From Saxidomus purpurata (lineage: Eukaryota > Mollusca > Bivalvia > Venerida > Veneridae), in NCBI GenBank assembly GCA_022818135.1, contig JAFMSR010000006.1:35566997-35630996 (forward strand): a stretch of 64,000 nucleotides of DNA. The letters run 5' to 3'. The translations under genes were made by a program, and so were the position numbers. Below, one piece after another: positions 33,822 through 44,702 of this stretch (positions are counted from its first letter, which is position 1; each line of letters opens with the position of its first letter). The notes under the pieces were generated by a model, which saw only the letters and a list, made by a program, of their open reading frames with translations, was not told the origin of the DNA and did no database searches.

Positions 33822-35159
33822 TAGCTCACCTGGCGCAAAGTGCCAGAGTGAGCTATTAGGATCGCATTCCGTCCGGCGTCCATCGTACGTTGAACGTCCG
33901 TCCACCATTTCCTTCAAACGACAAGTCCTCTGAAACCACCGGGTCAGTGATGATGAAACTTTGCATGGATGTTCCTTGCATGAAGCTCTATTAAAGTTGT
34001 TCAAAGAATTCCATTCCATGCAGAACTCTGGTTGCTATGGTAACAAATAGGAAAAACTTTAAAAATCTTCTTCTCTGAACCACAAAGCCTAGAGCTTAGA
34101 TATTTGGCATGTAGCATTGTCTAGTGGACCTCTACCAAGATTGTTCAAATTATGACCCCCGGGTCAAAATTGACGCCGCGTGGGTGGTCACTTAGTTTTG
34201 CATAGGCTTTATATAGGAAAAACTTTAGAAATCTTCTTCTTTTAAACTACAAGGCCTTGAGCTTAGATATTTGGCATGTAGCACTGGCTAGTGGAACTCT
34301 ACCAAGATTGTTCAAATTATGACCCCCGAATCGAAATTGACCCCGCACAGGGGTCACTTGGTTTTTTTTTGCATAGGCTTATACAGTGTAACCTCCGCAG
34401 AGCAGCCCTCTGTAGAGCAATTACCTTTTTACAACAACAGTTTAAATTTTTCCCAAAGTAAGGCTTCATAATAAATTTAACCTCTCTAGAGCAACACTTC
34501 TCAACAACAAGCAAAATCTTTGTCTCCCAAAGGGTGTTGCTCTGCAGAGGTTGTACTGTATAGGAAAATCTTTAAAAATCTTTTTCTCTGAAACCACAAG
34601 GCATAGAGCTTAGATATTTGGTATGTAGCATTGGCTAGTAGATCTCAACCCAGATTGTTCAAATTATGACTCCCGGACCAAAATTGACCCCGCACGGGTG
34701 GTCACTTGGTTTTGCAAAGGCTTATATAGGAAAAACTTTTAAATTTTTTTTTCTCTGAAACCACAAGGCCTAGAACTTAGATATCTGGCATGTAGCTTTG
34801 TTAAGTGGACCACTACAAAGAATGTTCAGATTATGCCCCTGGGATCAAAATTGACTTTGCCCGGGGGTCACTTAGTTTTGCGTATGCTTATATAGGAAAA
34901 CCTTTAAAAATCTACTTCTCTGAACCACAAGGCCTATAGAGCTTAGATATTTGGCATGTAGCATTGCTTAGTTCTTCAAAGTTTGTTCAAATTATGCCCC
35001 TGGGGTCAAAATTGACTTTGCCCGGGGGGTGGGGGTCACTTGTTTTACAAAGAAGTATATAGGAACACGTATTTGGTATATAACATTATCTAGTGATCTT
35101 CCACCAGGCAAGTGGACTTGTACCAAGATGAGCGATATAGGGCCATCTTGGCCCTCTTG
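33822..35159 (+). mobile_element. Family C HINE-like element, full length (with nested MITE)
   Basis: Starts TAGCTCACCTGG after a T-run with the full 5' stem-loop, then GTCC-type leader and modules (AGCTTAGATATTTGGCATGT, GTCAAAATTGACCCCGC). Ends GATGAGCGATATAGGGCCAT, the hairpin GGGCCA-TCT-TGGCCC and TCTTG followed by TT. This is the best complete family C member, about 1.3 kb including the 175-bp insertion. Confidence 0.8.
34384..34558. mobile_element. TA-flanked CAGT-type MITE (175 bp)
   Basis: Ends CAGTGTAACCTCCGCAGAGC and, inverted, CAGTACAACCTCTGCAGAGC. TA lies outside both ends (34382-34383 and 34559-34560). Removing it restores the family C text GGCTTATATAGGAAAA. Ends and target duplication are of the same class as 4611-5487 (pogo/Tigger-like), but the sequence family is different. 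Non-coding. Confidence 0.82.
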
Positions 35160-37869
35160 TTATTATAACACTTCCTTAAAATGTTTCAATTCCAAATAAA
35201 AGAGCGGTAATTCTTAATATTTTGTTTTCTGTTTCATTGAAATTTTTATTACAAAACTAGCCGATGTTTGTTTGTAGCGATGATCTTTAATTTAGCGGCA
35301 TGTCTTAGCTACAAGGAGTAAAATTAATAATTCAAAATTTCAAAATTTCCAATTTAGAAGAACAATTTATGTGAAGATATAAAACTAATTTAGATAATTT
35401 TAATTTAAAGACTTTAAACTAAGTTATCAAGTTATATTTATAATCCTCGTCATTAGTTCTAGAAGTTCTCTTTGAAGTTCTTGGCTATCAACAACATTGT
35501 TGTGTGAATACCTTAAATAAAATATGCATGACTTTTTAAACAGTTGTTTATTTCTTAAATTGACTCTCCCAATCAAAATAGGAAAGGTTATATTCGGAAA
35601 GTTCGGAAAGCAACGGCGTTAGCCGGAGCTGTTAAAACTGTTTGCGACCATTTAAACCGTATATACAGTCGCAAATGTCAAAATCACTAAATAGTTAACC
35701 CTTTTCTAACGCACAATGTGTTAAAATGCGATAATTAGAATGCCGTTCAATGTTTGCGACTATATATACGCAAGTTATTTAATAGTTGCAAATTTAAACA
35801 ACGTAACCAATCGGGAATGACGTTACGTCAATAACTGCGTTAGAATATTGCATACATATCCTAATCACACAAGTAACAAGATATAAGTGTGAAAACAGGA
35901 TGGGGATGAAAAAATGAAAATCAACTTTTTCTCTAATTTTACTTAAAACTGCTATACTGTAGATGGATAGAAAATGATCTAAGAACATGAATACACACAA
36001 CGCTATGTTTATTTAAAAAATAAAAAATCAACAGTCATCGATATTTATGTGTTGTGCTGGCTGCTTAAAATTTATGTAAAATAGTCGGGCAGCGATGTGA
36101 GATATGTGGTGAAGGATAAGATTATCTATCACCGGTAAATGAGCAGAAATATGTATCTCATAGTTGAGAATAAGTTAATATACCACGAGTTTCCTTATCC
36201 ACAACTTGTGAACATGGTAGATTCACTTTATCTTACACCCTGCCCCCCATCCCTCTTGTAAGATGGCTCTTGTGAATAAGTTGTGACGTAATGTTATAAA
36301 TGCTGTAACATCAATTTCACAAACACAGTTTGTTTTATATGTTTTTTGTAATGGATCATTTTGATACATTTGCATTTAGAAATCTATTTTAAAGTGCAAG
36401 ATGGTATGCAAGAAAAAGTTTCTATAATGAGACATTTGTTTCAGATAGAAATATCCTTTACCTTGGGTAACTGTTTTTCGGGAACCCGGCATAATTACCC
36501 GAAGTGACAGATATTTCGATCTGAACCGCGTGCTTACGGAAGAAACTAAGTTGTTTATATCGTCCATTATAATTGTATTCAGTTAAAAGGCAATTTGTTT
36601 AAACGAGGCCGTGGGTAACTCAGTTTATTCTTGACGTCATACGTTAGATAGGGGTCTGTGATCTGTTTTTTTCTGTTTTGTATGTTTGTTCATGCTTAAG
36701 TACCGTATAAAATGTAAGAAGAAGGTAACAGCCCCACAGCTAAAAGAGAGTAGTACATATAGGTTAAATCGCTTTTTAGAATTAATTAGAAGTAAATTTG
36801 GTAATTTTGAATGTTATATTAAAGCATTTATTAGTGTTTCACGTTGGTGCTTTGGAATTCTTTGCAAGACTTATCCGTATGATTTTATTAATGACTGTGA
36901 GTTGGAGTTAGATAGTACTTCATATATGAAACAATACTGTAAAAGTTCCTGTACAATTGTATTGTACTTTGATGAAAATCTTACATGTATATGAAGTATA
37001 TACTGAAAAGTAATAAAGGAAATTTAGTTTCGTGCCATTCTTTTAAATGTAACACGTTTCAATTGAAAAGACGATTATTGACTCAACGCTACAAGGCTTT
37101 TAATCGTGTGAACGTGTGATTGCGTTTGTTCATAAATACGAAAGTAAAGTAACTGTCGGAAATCTATCTTAATTTGTACAATGTATGATGGATTATGTTC
37201 AGACTTGGAAAGCTGCGCCGCTAAATTATTGTCAAAGAATTTATACTTTTTAGTCTTGAGCACTTTTGTACAGCGGACATGCAATCAGATAAAAGTATCA
37301 CCATTTAACAGTAGCGTCTGTTTGTTGAACTTGCTTTGTTTAATGTAGATAACCTCGCTACATTATCGAGTCACATACATGAAAACTGAAGACACATCTT
37401 ACGATGTCTTGATTATATATAGATTTTTGTTTATATTCTTGCCAAACAGAACTGATTAATTTTATGACATTTAGATCATGGCAAATTCACCCCTGCAAAT
37501 ATCTCTTTCAGTTTTTTTTCCGAATCAGTCCATAGAATCATTAAAAATAAAATGACATGGAGTGATTGATCACTGATTTACAAAATCACAATCTTAGAGA
37601 ATCTTAACTTCTACAACAAACACCCTGCCAAGGGCCTGAATCATCTTTAGTAATAGGCCTTATTGCATTTTTCAGATATTTCTAATAAGCTTGGTTTTTA
37701 GGGCTGTCCAAGTGTAACGACCGTTTCTGTATGCGTTACTATGTTAAATCTACTAGTTTGGTGCACCTGGCCGAAATACAATGTTTAGATTTGGTCGCGT
37801 ATTCGTGTCTTTCATTTGAATGAAATTCGGTGTGTTGAGTGTTTTAAATGTGTAAGATATAGAGGATAA
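35160..37869. other. AT-rich unique stretch, no gene recognised
   Basis: Contains TTTGCGAC...GTCGCAAA inverted repeats near 35640-35680 and CpG-bearing short palindromes. A 102-codon open frame lies on the plus strand at 36686-36994 (start MFMLKYRIKCKKKVTAPQLK). That protein shows no domain I recognise; it could be a chance frame or an exon of an unknown gene. Nothing else is supported. Confidence 0.45.
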
Positions 37870-38017
37870 TTGTTGGTTTTGGTGTAATATCACGTTATAA
37901 TTCAACTGAGTGGACACCAAAAGTAATATTTTCACGAGTGGTGCAGCCACGAGTGAAATTAACTCCTTTTGGTGTTCACGGGTGAAATTATCGTGATATT
38001 ACATCAAAACTCAACAA
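37870..38017. repeat. 148-bp fold-back palindrome
   Basis: Left arm TTGTTGGTTTTGGTGTAATA... and right arm ...CATCAAAACTCAACAA pair over about 70 bp with a few mismatches and a loop of about five bases (TGCAG) near 37945. Shared blocks include ATATCACG, GACACCAAAAG and TTTCACGAGTGG. It looks like a fold-back MITE. Family D copy 2 sits 4 bp to the right. Confidence 0.8.
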
Positions 38018-38021
38018 TTTG

Positions 38022-39088
38022 TATGCCCCCGAAGGGTGGCATATTAAAATCGCACCGTCTGTCCATCTGTCCGTCCGTCTGTCCATCTGTCCGTCCGTCT
38101 GTCCGTCCCCACTTACAAATTCGTGTCCGGACTGTAACTTTGTCATGCATTGAAGGATTTTAAAATAACTTGGCACACATATCTAGCACATCAAGACGAC
38201 GTGTCGCGTGCAAGACCAACATCCCTACCTCAAAGGTGAAGGTCACACTTGGAGTATGAAGGTTATGGATTCCTCTATATATGCACACATTCGTGTCCGG
38301 ACTGTAACTTTGTCATGCATTGAAGGATTTTAAAATAACTAGGCACACATGTCTAGCACATCAAGACGACGTGTCGCGTGCAAGACCCACGTCCCTAGCT
38401 CAAAGGTCAGGGTCATACTTAGAGTTTGAAGGTAATGGATTCCTCTATATATGCATATATGCACACATTCGTGTCCGGACTGTAACTTTGTCATGCATTG
38501 AAGGATTTTAAAATAACTTGGCACAAATGTCTAGCACATCAAGACGACGTGTCGCGTGCAAGACCCACGTCCCTACCTCAAAGGTCAAGGTCACACTTAG
38601 AGTTTGAAGGTAATGGATTCCTCTATATATGCATATATGCACACATTCGTGTCTGGACTGTAACCTTGTCATGCCTTGAAGGATTTTAAAATAAAGTAGG
38701 CACAAATGTCTAGCACATCAAGACGATATGTTGCGTGCAAGACCCACATCCCTACCACAAAGGTTAAGGTCACACTTAGAGTTTATAGGTAATGGAATCC
38801 TGTATATATGCATACATTTGTGTCCGGACTATAACTTTATTATGCTTTGAAGGATTTTAAAATAACGTGGCACAAATGTCTAGCACATCAAGCGGATGTG
38901 TCGCGTGCAAGACCCAAGTCCCTACCTCAAAGGTCAAGGTCACACTTAGTGTTTAAAGTAATGGAATACTGTATGCATGCATTACGGGTTTTAAAATTAC
39001 ATAGCACATTTATTGAGCACATGGAGAGGACACAGACTGTGAGGCACCTCTTTCGGGGGCATTCGTCACTTGTGAGGGACAGCTCTTG
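38022..39088 (+). mobile_element. Family D HINE-like element, copy 2
   Basis: Starts TATGCCCCCGAAGGGTGGCA (stem-loop), then a GTCTGTCC/GTCCGTCC tract. Five to six ~178-bp modules follow, and the element ends CTTTCGGGGGCATTCGTCAC, then GGGACAGCTCTTG. CGGGGGCAT is the inverse of ATGCCCCCG. Very similar to 42511-43599, but with different flanks. Confidence 0.85.
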
Positions 39089-39231
39089 TTCTGCTTATTT
39101 TATGTTTAAAACTCTACTTTTGTTGAGTTTGTTTCTATATCGAAAATCATGGGAAACGTCATAGCACAAATGACGTCATTTTAAGTATACTTTCTGACGT
39201 TAATCTAGGTTAAAGATTGCAAAAATAGCGA

Positions 39232-39284
39232 AAATAAAAATGGTAATCCACAGTTTCCAAAACTGTGGATTATCATTTTTATTT
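39232..39284. repeat. 25-bp inverted repeat, 3-nt loop
   Basis: AAATAAAAATGGTAATCCAC continues to CAGTTT, then the loop CCA and the inverse arm; 24 of 25 positions pair. It could be a small fold-back element or a relic of one. Confidence 0.7.
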
Positions 39285-39417
39285 CACTGAGAAAACTCTA
39301 TAATTCACTGGATGACATAAAATATGACTTTATGATTGTCATTAACATCAACATTTCGGTTGACAATAAAGTTTGATGTACATAATGCTTGGCATGTTTT
39401 GTTTCCCTGCTAATGCT

Positions 39418-39996
39418 AACTATAACTCTTATCTTGAGTAATTACAGAGTTATTGCCCTTTGTTACTTTTCCTTGTCCGGAGCATAACTTGAAAACTACA
39501 GGTTGGAATTCAATACAACTTCATACAATGGTCAAACACAATGAGAGGAAGTGCAGTGCACAAGAACCATAACTCCATCTTGACTTATTACATTATTACA
39601 GAGTTATTGCCCTTCGTTACTTTTCCTTGTCCAGAGCATAACTTGAAAACAACAGGTTGGAATTCAATACAACTTCATAAAATGGTCAAGCACATTGAGA
39701 GGAAGTGCAGTGCACAAGAACCATAACTCCATCTTGACTTATTACAGAGTTATTGCCCTTTGTTACTTTTCCTTGTCTGGAGCATCACTTGAAAAATACT
39801 GGTTTGAATATAGTACAACTTTATGCAATGGTCAAGCACAATGAGAGGAAGTGCAGTGTACAGGAAACATAACTCTATTTTGACTAATTACATATCTCTT
39901 TTCTAGTTTTTATGCAAGGTATTTTGTTACTACTAACTTTTTTAGTTGATAAAGTGGTCTTTTGGGGATATTAATCGCATTCAGTGATAGGTCTAG
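39418..39996 (+). mobile_element. Family E element, 5'-truncated, copy 4
   Basis: Three ~145-bp modules and the family E 3' end (GGGGATATTAATCGCATTCA, GTCTAG). The 5' stem-loop is missing. Confidence 0.7.
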
Positions 39997-40192
39997 TTTC
40001 TTAAACCTTGTTAACATTCATGGCGGAGCCTGGCATAAATTTGGATTCTGCCAATGCTTATATATAGATCTTTTGAAGCAAATATGCAAGGTTGGCCGGT
40101 ATTGGCAGTACAGCGGTAGATGTATAGTAGGTCTGCTAATTTTATGTGAAAAAAAGTTGTGCATACAGGCTAAAGGATTTTATATTTTTCAG

Positions 40193-40265
40193 CTGATCAA
40201 TATTGTTAGTGCAGCAATCGGACTCCCGGCACTTCCAACACCAGCACTGTATCACAGTAATGTAG
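40193..40265 (+). CDS. Candidate penultimate exon of the RING gene
   Basis: A 73-nt open exon between acceptor TATATTTTTCAG and donor GTAAGC, phase 0 in and phase 1 out. It encodes LINIVSAAIGLPALPTPALY and HSNV. Its out-phase matches the RING exon at 40958 exactly (giving NVDSVQ). The Ala/Pro-rich text looks like a linker and has no recognised domain. Its in-phase (0) and first residues (LIN) also match the exon that follows the TM7 exon in transporter copy 1. Exons further upstream are not identified. Confidence 0.5.
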
Positions 40266-40270
40266 GTAAG

Positions 40271-40745
40271 CTACAAAGAAATACTACATAAAATTCTTGT
40301 TATCTTTTCATTATTAATTTGGCAGCGTTTATTGGAAATACTGCTAAATTTGTCTAATATACAAATTAGTATTTCAAATGATTTCTTGGACCCATCTAAA
40401 AAGAAACTTGCATCATCAGCAAAAAGTGTTTGTTTTATCTCAACATTTGACAAGCATATTCCTTTTATTTCTTGGTTATTTCTTATAGCCATAGAAAGTA
40501 TTTCAATACATATAATGAAAATATAAGGCAAAAGCTAGAGGACAGCCTTGTCAAACTCCTTTCTTAATGTTGAAGAAGTTTGAAAAAAAAAACATTATTT
40601 GATATACAGATTTTAGCATCCGAATAAATTGTTTCACCCATTATATTAATGATTCTCAGAACTTAAAGTATATTAAAGACTGAAAAATAAATGAATGATC
40701 TAGACTATCAAAAGCCTTGTGAAAGTCCCAGAAAAAAATAATTTC
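40271..40745 (-). pseudogene. Decayed non-LTR retrotransposon reverse transcriptase fragment
   Basis: On the minus strand FHKAFDSLDHSFIF (about 40740-40660) and LPYIFIICIEILSMAIRNN (upstream of 40500) match the RT palm pattern of LINEs (D-x-x-K-A-F-D; P-Y-I/L-F-I-x-C-x-E-x-L). FADD at about 40411-40423 is the catalytic box. Stops and a frame change separate the blocks, so it is dead. Wording is closest to L1/Tx1-like elements. It lies in the intron between 40265 and 40958, antisense to that gene. Confidence 0.75.
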
Positions 40746-40957
40746 TGGTTCTTCGTTTTAAAAATGGTAAAAACCCAGAAGTACGTATACAGGCGAAAAT
40801 GATGTTTGATTTAATCACCTGTCCTACAAGTTAAAAGAAAACCGACTTTCTTCTGATAAAGGTTAAGGTAATAAAAGAAACGCGGAGATGTAATGCAACA
40901 ATTTGTAAACATATTTATTCCATTTTATGCAAGTGTGTCTTTGCTTGATAGTTTCAG

Positions 40958-41160
40958 ATTCAGTGCAAACCCTGTTAGCTGAAAACCAAAGACTCAGACG
41001 TCATTTGTGTATTGGCTGTTGTAAACTACCTAGGCAAATTGTCTACATTCCATGCGGACATTGTCTGTTTTGCACAATTTGTCATAATCTGCAGTCCCCA
41101 AGAAACTGCCCAGTATGCCACTCTTTCATAACAAGTGTAATTAATGTGCGTTACAGTTAA
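40958..41160 (+). CDS. C-terminal RING-finger exon, IAP type
   Basis: A terminal exon of 203 nt from acceptor AGTTTCAG to TAA. It encodes DSVQTLLAENQRLRRHLCIG, CCKLPRQIVYIPCGHCLFCT and ICHNLQSPRNCPVCHSFITS, ending VINVRYS. Cys/His spacing C-x2-C...C-x-H-x2-C-x2-C...C-x2-C is that of the C-terminal RING of inhibitor-of-apoptosis proteins. The preceding (L)xxENxRL and the end close after CPVCxxxI also fit. In that family the RING is a ubiquitin-protein ligase module. No BIR domain is recognisable in the window, so IAP identity rests on the RING alone. The 38022-40000 repeats probably lie in its introns. Confidence 0.85.
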
Positions 41161-41610
41161 GTCAACATTTGTAGTCTTTATTTTGGCTGTACCATAGATG
41201 TGCAACAACAACAGCGGCATAATGTATTTTACGTTGATCAGAAATCCAAATTGCCTTTCCATAATGTTTATAGGATCGTTAACTGACAGCAGAGAGTAAG
41301 AAAATAGTTGCTGTTAGCAAATAGATGTTTAATTTTGTGAGAAATTTTGACATACGGACTTCGATGTACCAAACAAATACTTACAAACACAAAATTTCAT
41401 CATTTATTGTGAGTCAAAATGTGTACAGATTTTGAAAAAAAGAAAAGTTGTATGTATCGGGTTTGAGGAATAGGTTGCGTGCGGGAAAACACGGAATGGT
41501 TGGTCCTTTGAAAGCTCTGTGGTAAAAGGCTCAGTAATGCAGCATAGATATAATGTAATGCCTCGGTCTGTATTGCACTTAGCACACCTTTTATCAAGGA
41601 CTTCAATTTT
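41161..41610 (+). other. Downstream flank of the RING gene
   Basis: Probable 3' UTR and intergenic DNA. TTTATTTTGG follows the stop by about 20 bp, and no clean AATAAA is obvious close by. No other gene is seen. Confidence 0.4.
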
Positions 41611-42398
41611 TAGCTCACCTGAGCACGAAGTGCTCAAAGGTGAGCTATTGTGATCGCCTGGTGTCCGTCATCTGTCTGTTGTCTGTCTGACCGTCCACAC
41701 TTTATCTTGTGTATGCAATAGGGGCTGCATTTTTCACTAGATTTTCATGAAACTTGGTCAGTATGACTGCCTTGATGAAATCTAGGTCGAGTTTGAATAT
41801 TGGTCATCTTCGGTCAGAAACTAGGTCACGGGGTCAAATCATAGAAATACCTTGTGTATGCTATAGAGGTTGCATTTTTTATTGGACCTTCATGAAACTT
41901 GGTCAGTATGATTGCCTTGATAAAATCTAGGTAGAGATTGAACATGGGTCATCTAGGGTCAAAAACTAGGTCACGGGGTCAGATCATAGAAAAACCTTGT
42001 GTATGCAATAGAGTTTGCATTTTTCATTGGATATTCATGAAACTTACTCAGTATGATGGCCTTGATGAAATCTAGGTCGGGTTTGGACATGGGTCATCTA
42101 GGGTCAAAAACTAGGTCATGGGGTTGAATTGTAGAAAAACGTTGTGTATGCAATAGAGGTTGCATTTTTCATTGGATTCATGAAACTTTGTCAGTATTAT
42201 TGTCTTGATGAAATTTAGGTCGAGTATGAATATGGGTAATCTGAGGTCAAAAACTAGGTCACCGGTTAAAAACCTTGTGTATGCCATATAGGTGACATTT
42301 ACAATCCGATGATCATGTAAATTGGTTTAGAGTTGTAGTTTGGTCACATATTGTCATAAGTCACAGGTGAGCGATATAGGGCCATGTTGGCCATCTTG
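41611..42398 (+). mobile_element. Family H HINE-like element
   Basis: Starts TAGCTCACCTGAGCACGAAG with a perfect two-part stem (AGCTCACCT/AGGTGAGCT and GAGCAC/GTGCTC). Then GTCTGTTGTCTGTCTGACC and about four ~145-bp modules with CTTGTGTATGC, TTCATGAAACTTGGTCAGTA and AAAACTAGGTCACGGGGTCA. Ends CACAGGTGAGCGATATAGGG, hairpin GGCCA-TGT-TGGCC, ATCTTG and a T-run. CAGGTGAGC is the inverse of the 5' GCTCACCTG. A compact, complete example of the shared architecture. Confidence 0.85.
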
Positions 42399-42510
42399 TT
42401 TTAAATGTTTGCATCTCTAATTTTCCTGTATACAACACTATTTGAAGGAATGGACCATATATGCTGAAGAATAGTGCACCCTATTCATCAAACCCGATAC
42501 ATATAATTTT

Positions 42511-43599
42511 TATGCCCCCGAAGGGTGGCATATTAAAATCGCACCGTCTGTCCGTCTGACCGTCTGTCCGTCCGTCTGTCCGTCTGTCCGTCCGTCCGTG
42601 CGTCCCCACTTACAAATTCGTGTCCGGACTGTAACTTTGTCATGCATTGAAGGATTTTAAAATAACTTGGCACACATGTCTAGCACATCAAGACGACGTG
42701 TCGCGTGCAAGACCAACATCCCTACCTCAAAGGTGAAGGTCACACTTGGAGTATGAAGGTTATGGAATCCTCTATATATGCACACATTCGTGTCCGGACT
42801 GTAACTTTGTCATGCATTGAAGGATTTTAAAATAACTAGGCACACATGTCTAGCACATCAAGACGACGTGTCGCGTGCAAGACCCAGGTCCCTAGCTCAA
42901 AGGTCAAGGTCATACTTAGAGTTTGAAGGTAATGGATTCCTCTATATATGCATATATGCACACATTCGTGTCCGGACTGTAACTTTGTCATGCATCGAAG
43001 GATTTTAAAATAACTTGGCACAAATGTCTAGCACATCAAGACGACGTGTCGCGTGCAAGACCCAGGTCCCTAGCTCAAAGGTCAAGGTCACACTTAGAGT
43101 TTGAAGGTAATGGATTCCTCTATATATGCATATATGCACACATTCGTGTCCGGACTGTAACTTTGTCATGCCTTGAAGGATTTTAAAATAGTATGGCACA
43201 AATGTCTAGCACATCAACACGACGTGTCGCGTGCAAGACCCACATCCCTACCACAAAGGTCAAGGTCACACTTAGAGTTTATAGGTAATGGAATCCTGTA
43301 TATATGCATACATTTGTGTCCGGACTATAACTTTATTATGCTTTGAAGGATTTTAAAATAACTTGGCACAAATGTCTAGCACATCAAGCGGATGTGTCGC
43401 GTGCAAGACCCAAGTCCCTACCTCAAAGGTCAAGGTCACACTTAGTGTTTAAAGTAATGGAATACTGTATGCATGATTACTCTGTCATGCATGGAAGGAT
43501 TTTAAAATTACATAGCACATTTATTGAGCACATGGAGAGGACACAGACTGTGAGGCACCTCTTTCGGGGGCATTCGTCACTTGTGAGGGACAGCTCTTG
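42511..43599 (+). mobile_element. Family D HINE-like element, copy 3
   Basis: Complete, with TATGCCCCCGAAGGGTGGCA at the start and GGGACAGCTCTTG at the end. Nearly identical to 38022-39088 in all modules, yet inserted in unrelated flanks (TATAATTTT and TTATTATTC). Confidence 0.85.
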
Positions 43600-44702
43600 T
43601 TATTATTCATTATCTTTTTGATAATCATACATTTTGTTAATTCAGATTTGAATTTTTGTTTTGAAACACTTCATTTCACTCTAATTTAGAAAGTTAAAAA
43701 AGAAAATGGTAGAAATGAAGTGGGAATATTCCGGACGTTTATAGCAGTTGCTGCTCAGTATACTTTTTAGCATGAGCTGTTCATGCATTGTTAAATGTCT
43801 GATCTGTTTCAAACTTTATGTACAATATATACATGTAGATCAAGTCATGTGCTTTCTGAATGAATGTTAATTACATGTTACCTGATTTTTGTGCTTGTAT
43901 CATAGCTTCATTTATTGTTATGATTGTTTTTAAAGGATCTGTGATATATGGTCAAGTTGTTTTGTTTTGAAAATCAGATTTTAGTTTAAGAGAATGTTGC
44001 AATCTTGTATTAATTACTTTACTATCCCACCTTTGCAAGCTAGCATGTACATATGCAAAGAAATACAAATGTTATCTCAGCAAGAAATGGGTGCTAATGG
44101 ATGGGTAAACCAGATTGTATATAGAATAATAATTATGAAGGTGTGTGTAGCTTTTTATGTAACTGAAATATTGCCAAAAAAATTAGTTATATGCATTTAC
44201 CATACAGTACAAGCTTGTCTCAGGTCTTACTGACTTGAATAAGGATTGTGGACCATGTTAAAGCACATCTAGCAAACAAAGTACAAGCTTGTCTGCAGCA
44301 GAACTGTAAAATCCCGTCACATAAAACTAAACTATTGCCTCTCTAAAGCAGGTCATAATTTACTTTTAAAAAGGTCAAGTTTTTGTTTTACATGTTTTAT
44401 GTGTTAATGAAATGAATAATTTGTATGATAAACCAAGTGCCTGTTTTAAAAAATAGATCATAGTTTTATAAGCTTCAGTAACACAGGTATTGAGTGAAAC
44501 AATTTCTGAAATATGATTGGCTAGGGAAATTTATTTAGAAATTAGATTAGTGATTTTTATATTATTTATTCTTTTTTGAAATTTTATTTATTTTACACAG
44601 AGTTTCTTCGATGTTGCAATAGATACACATACTAAGCAGTAGATTTTTTTAACAAGTGCTTGAGATTACTACATGTATATTTATATTGTAGGGTAGTGGT
44701 TT
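43600..44702. other. AT-rich non-coding stretch
   Basis: No supported exon. A short frame at about 44142-44180 reads YVTEILPKK, like the transporter TM4/5 signature, but it lacks splice sites and the rest of the exon. Confidence 0.45.

Larger units (their letters stand above)
29496..34195 (+). repeat. 4.70-kb tandem duplication, copy 2
   Basis: Repeats copy 1 in order: family C (29624-30328), family E end, family I with nested family B (30889-31590), tRNA-like piece, family C, family A with the TTAA MITE (33269-33628), and the start of another family C element. After GGTCACTTAG at 34195 copy 2 runs on into intact family C sequence. Copy 2 therefore ends in the original right flank and copy 1 in the junction. 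Confidence 0.93.

Noticed and set aside
36686..36994. 102-codon plus-strand open frame as a gene
   Set aside because: Length is only modest for AT-rich DNA read in six frames and no domain is recognised. A homology search could reinstate it.
19954..43621. Recurring short frames starting MKDFKITW (19954, 20302, 38320, 38498, 42817, 43343)
   Set aside because: They are the family D module translated. They appear wherever the module does and drift with it, with no selection for the frame visible.
44142..44180. YVTEILPKK as a third transporter TM4/5 exon
   Set aside because: Only nine residues agree, the surrounding frame does not continue the family pattern, and acceptor and donor are missing.
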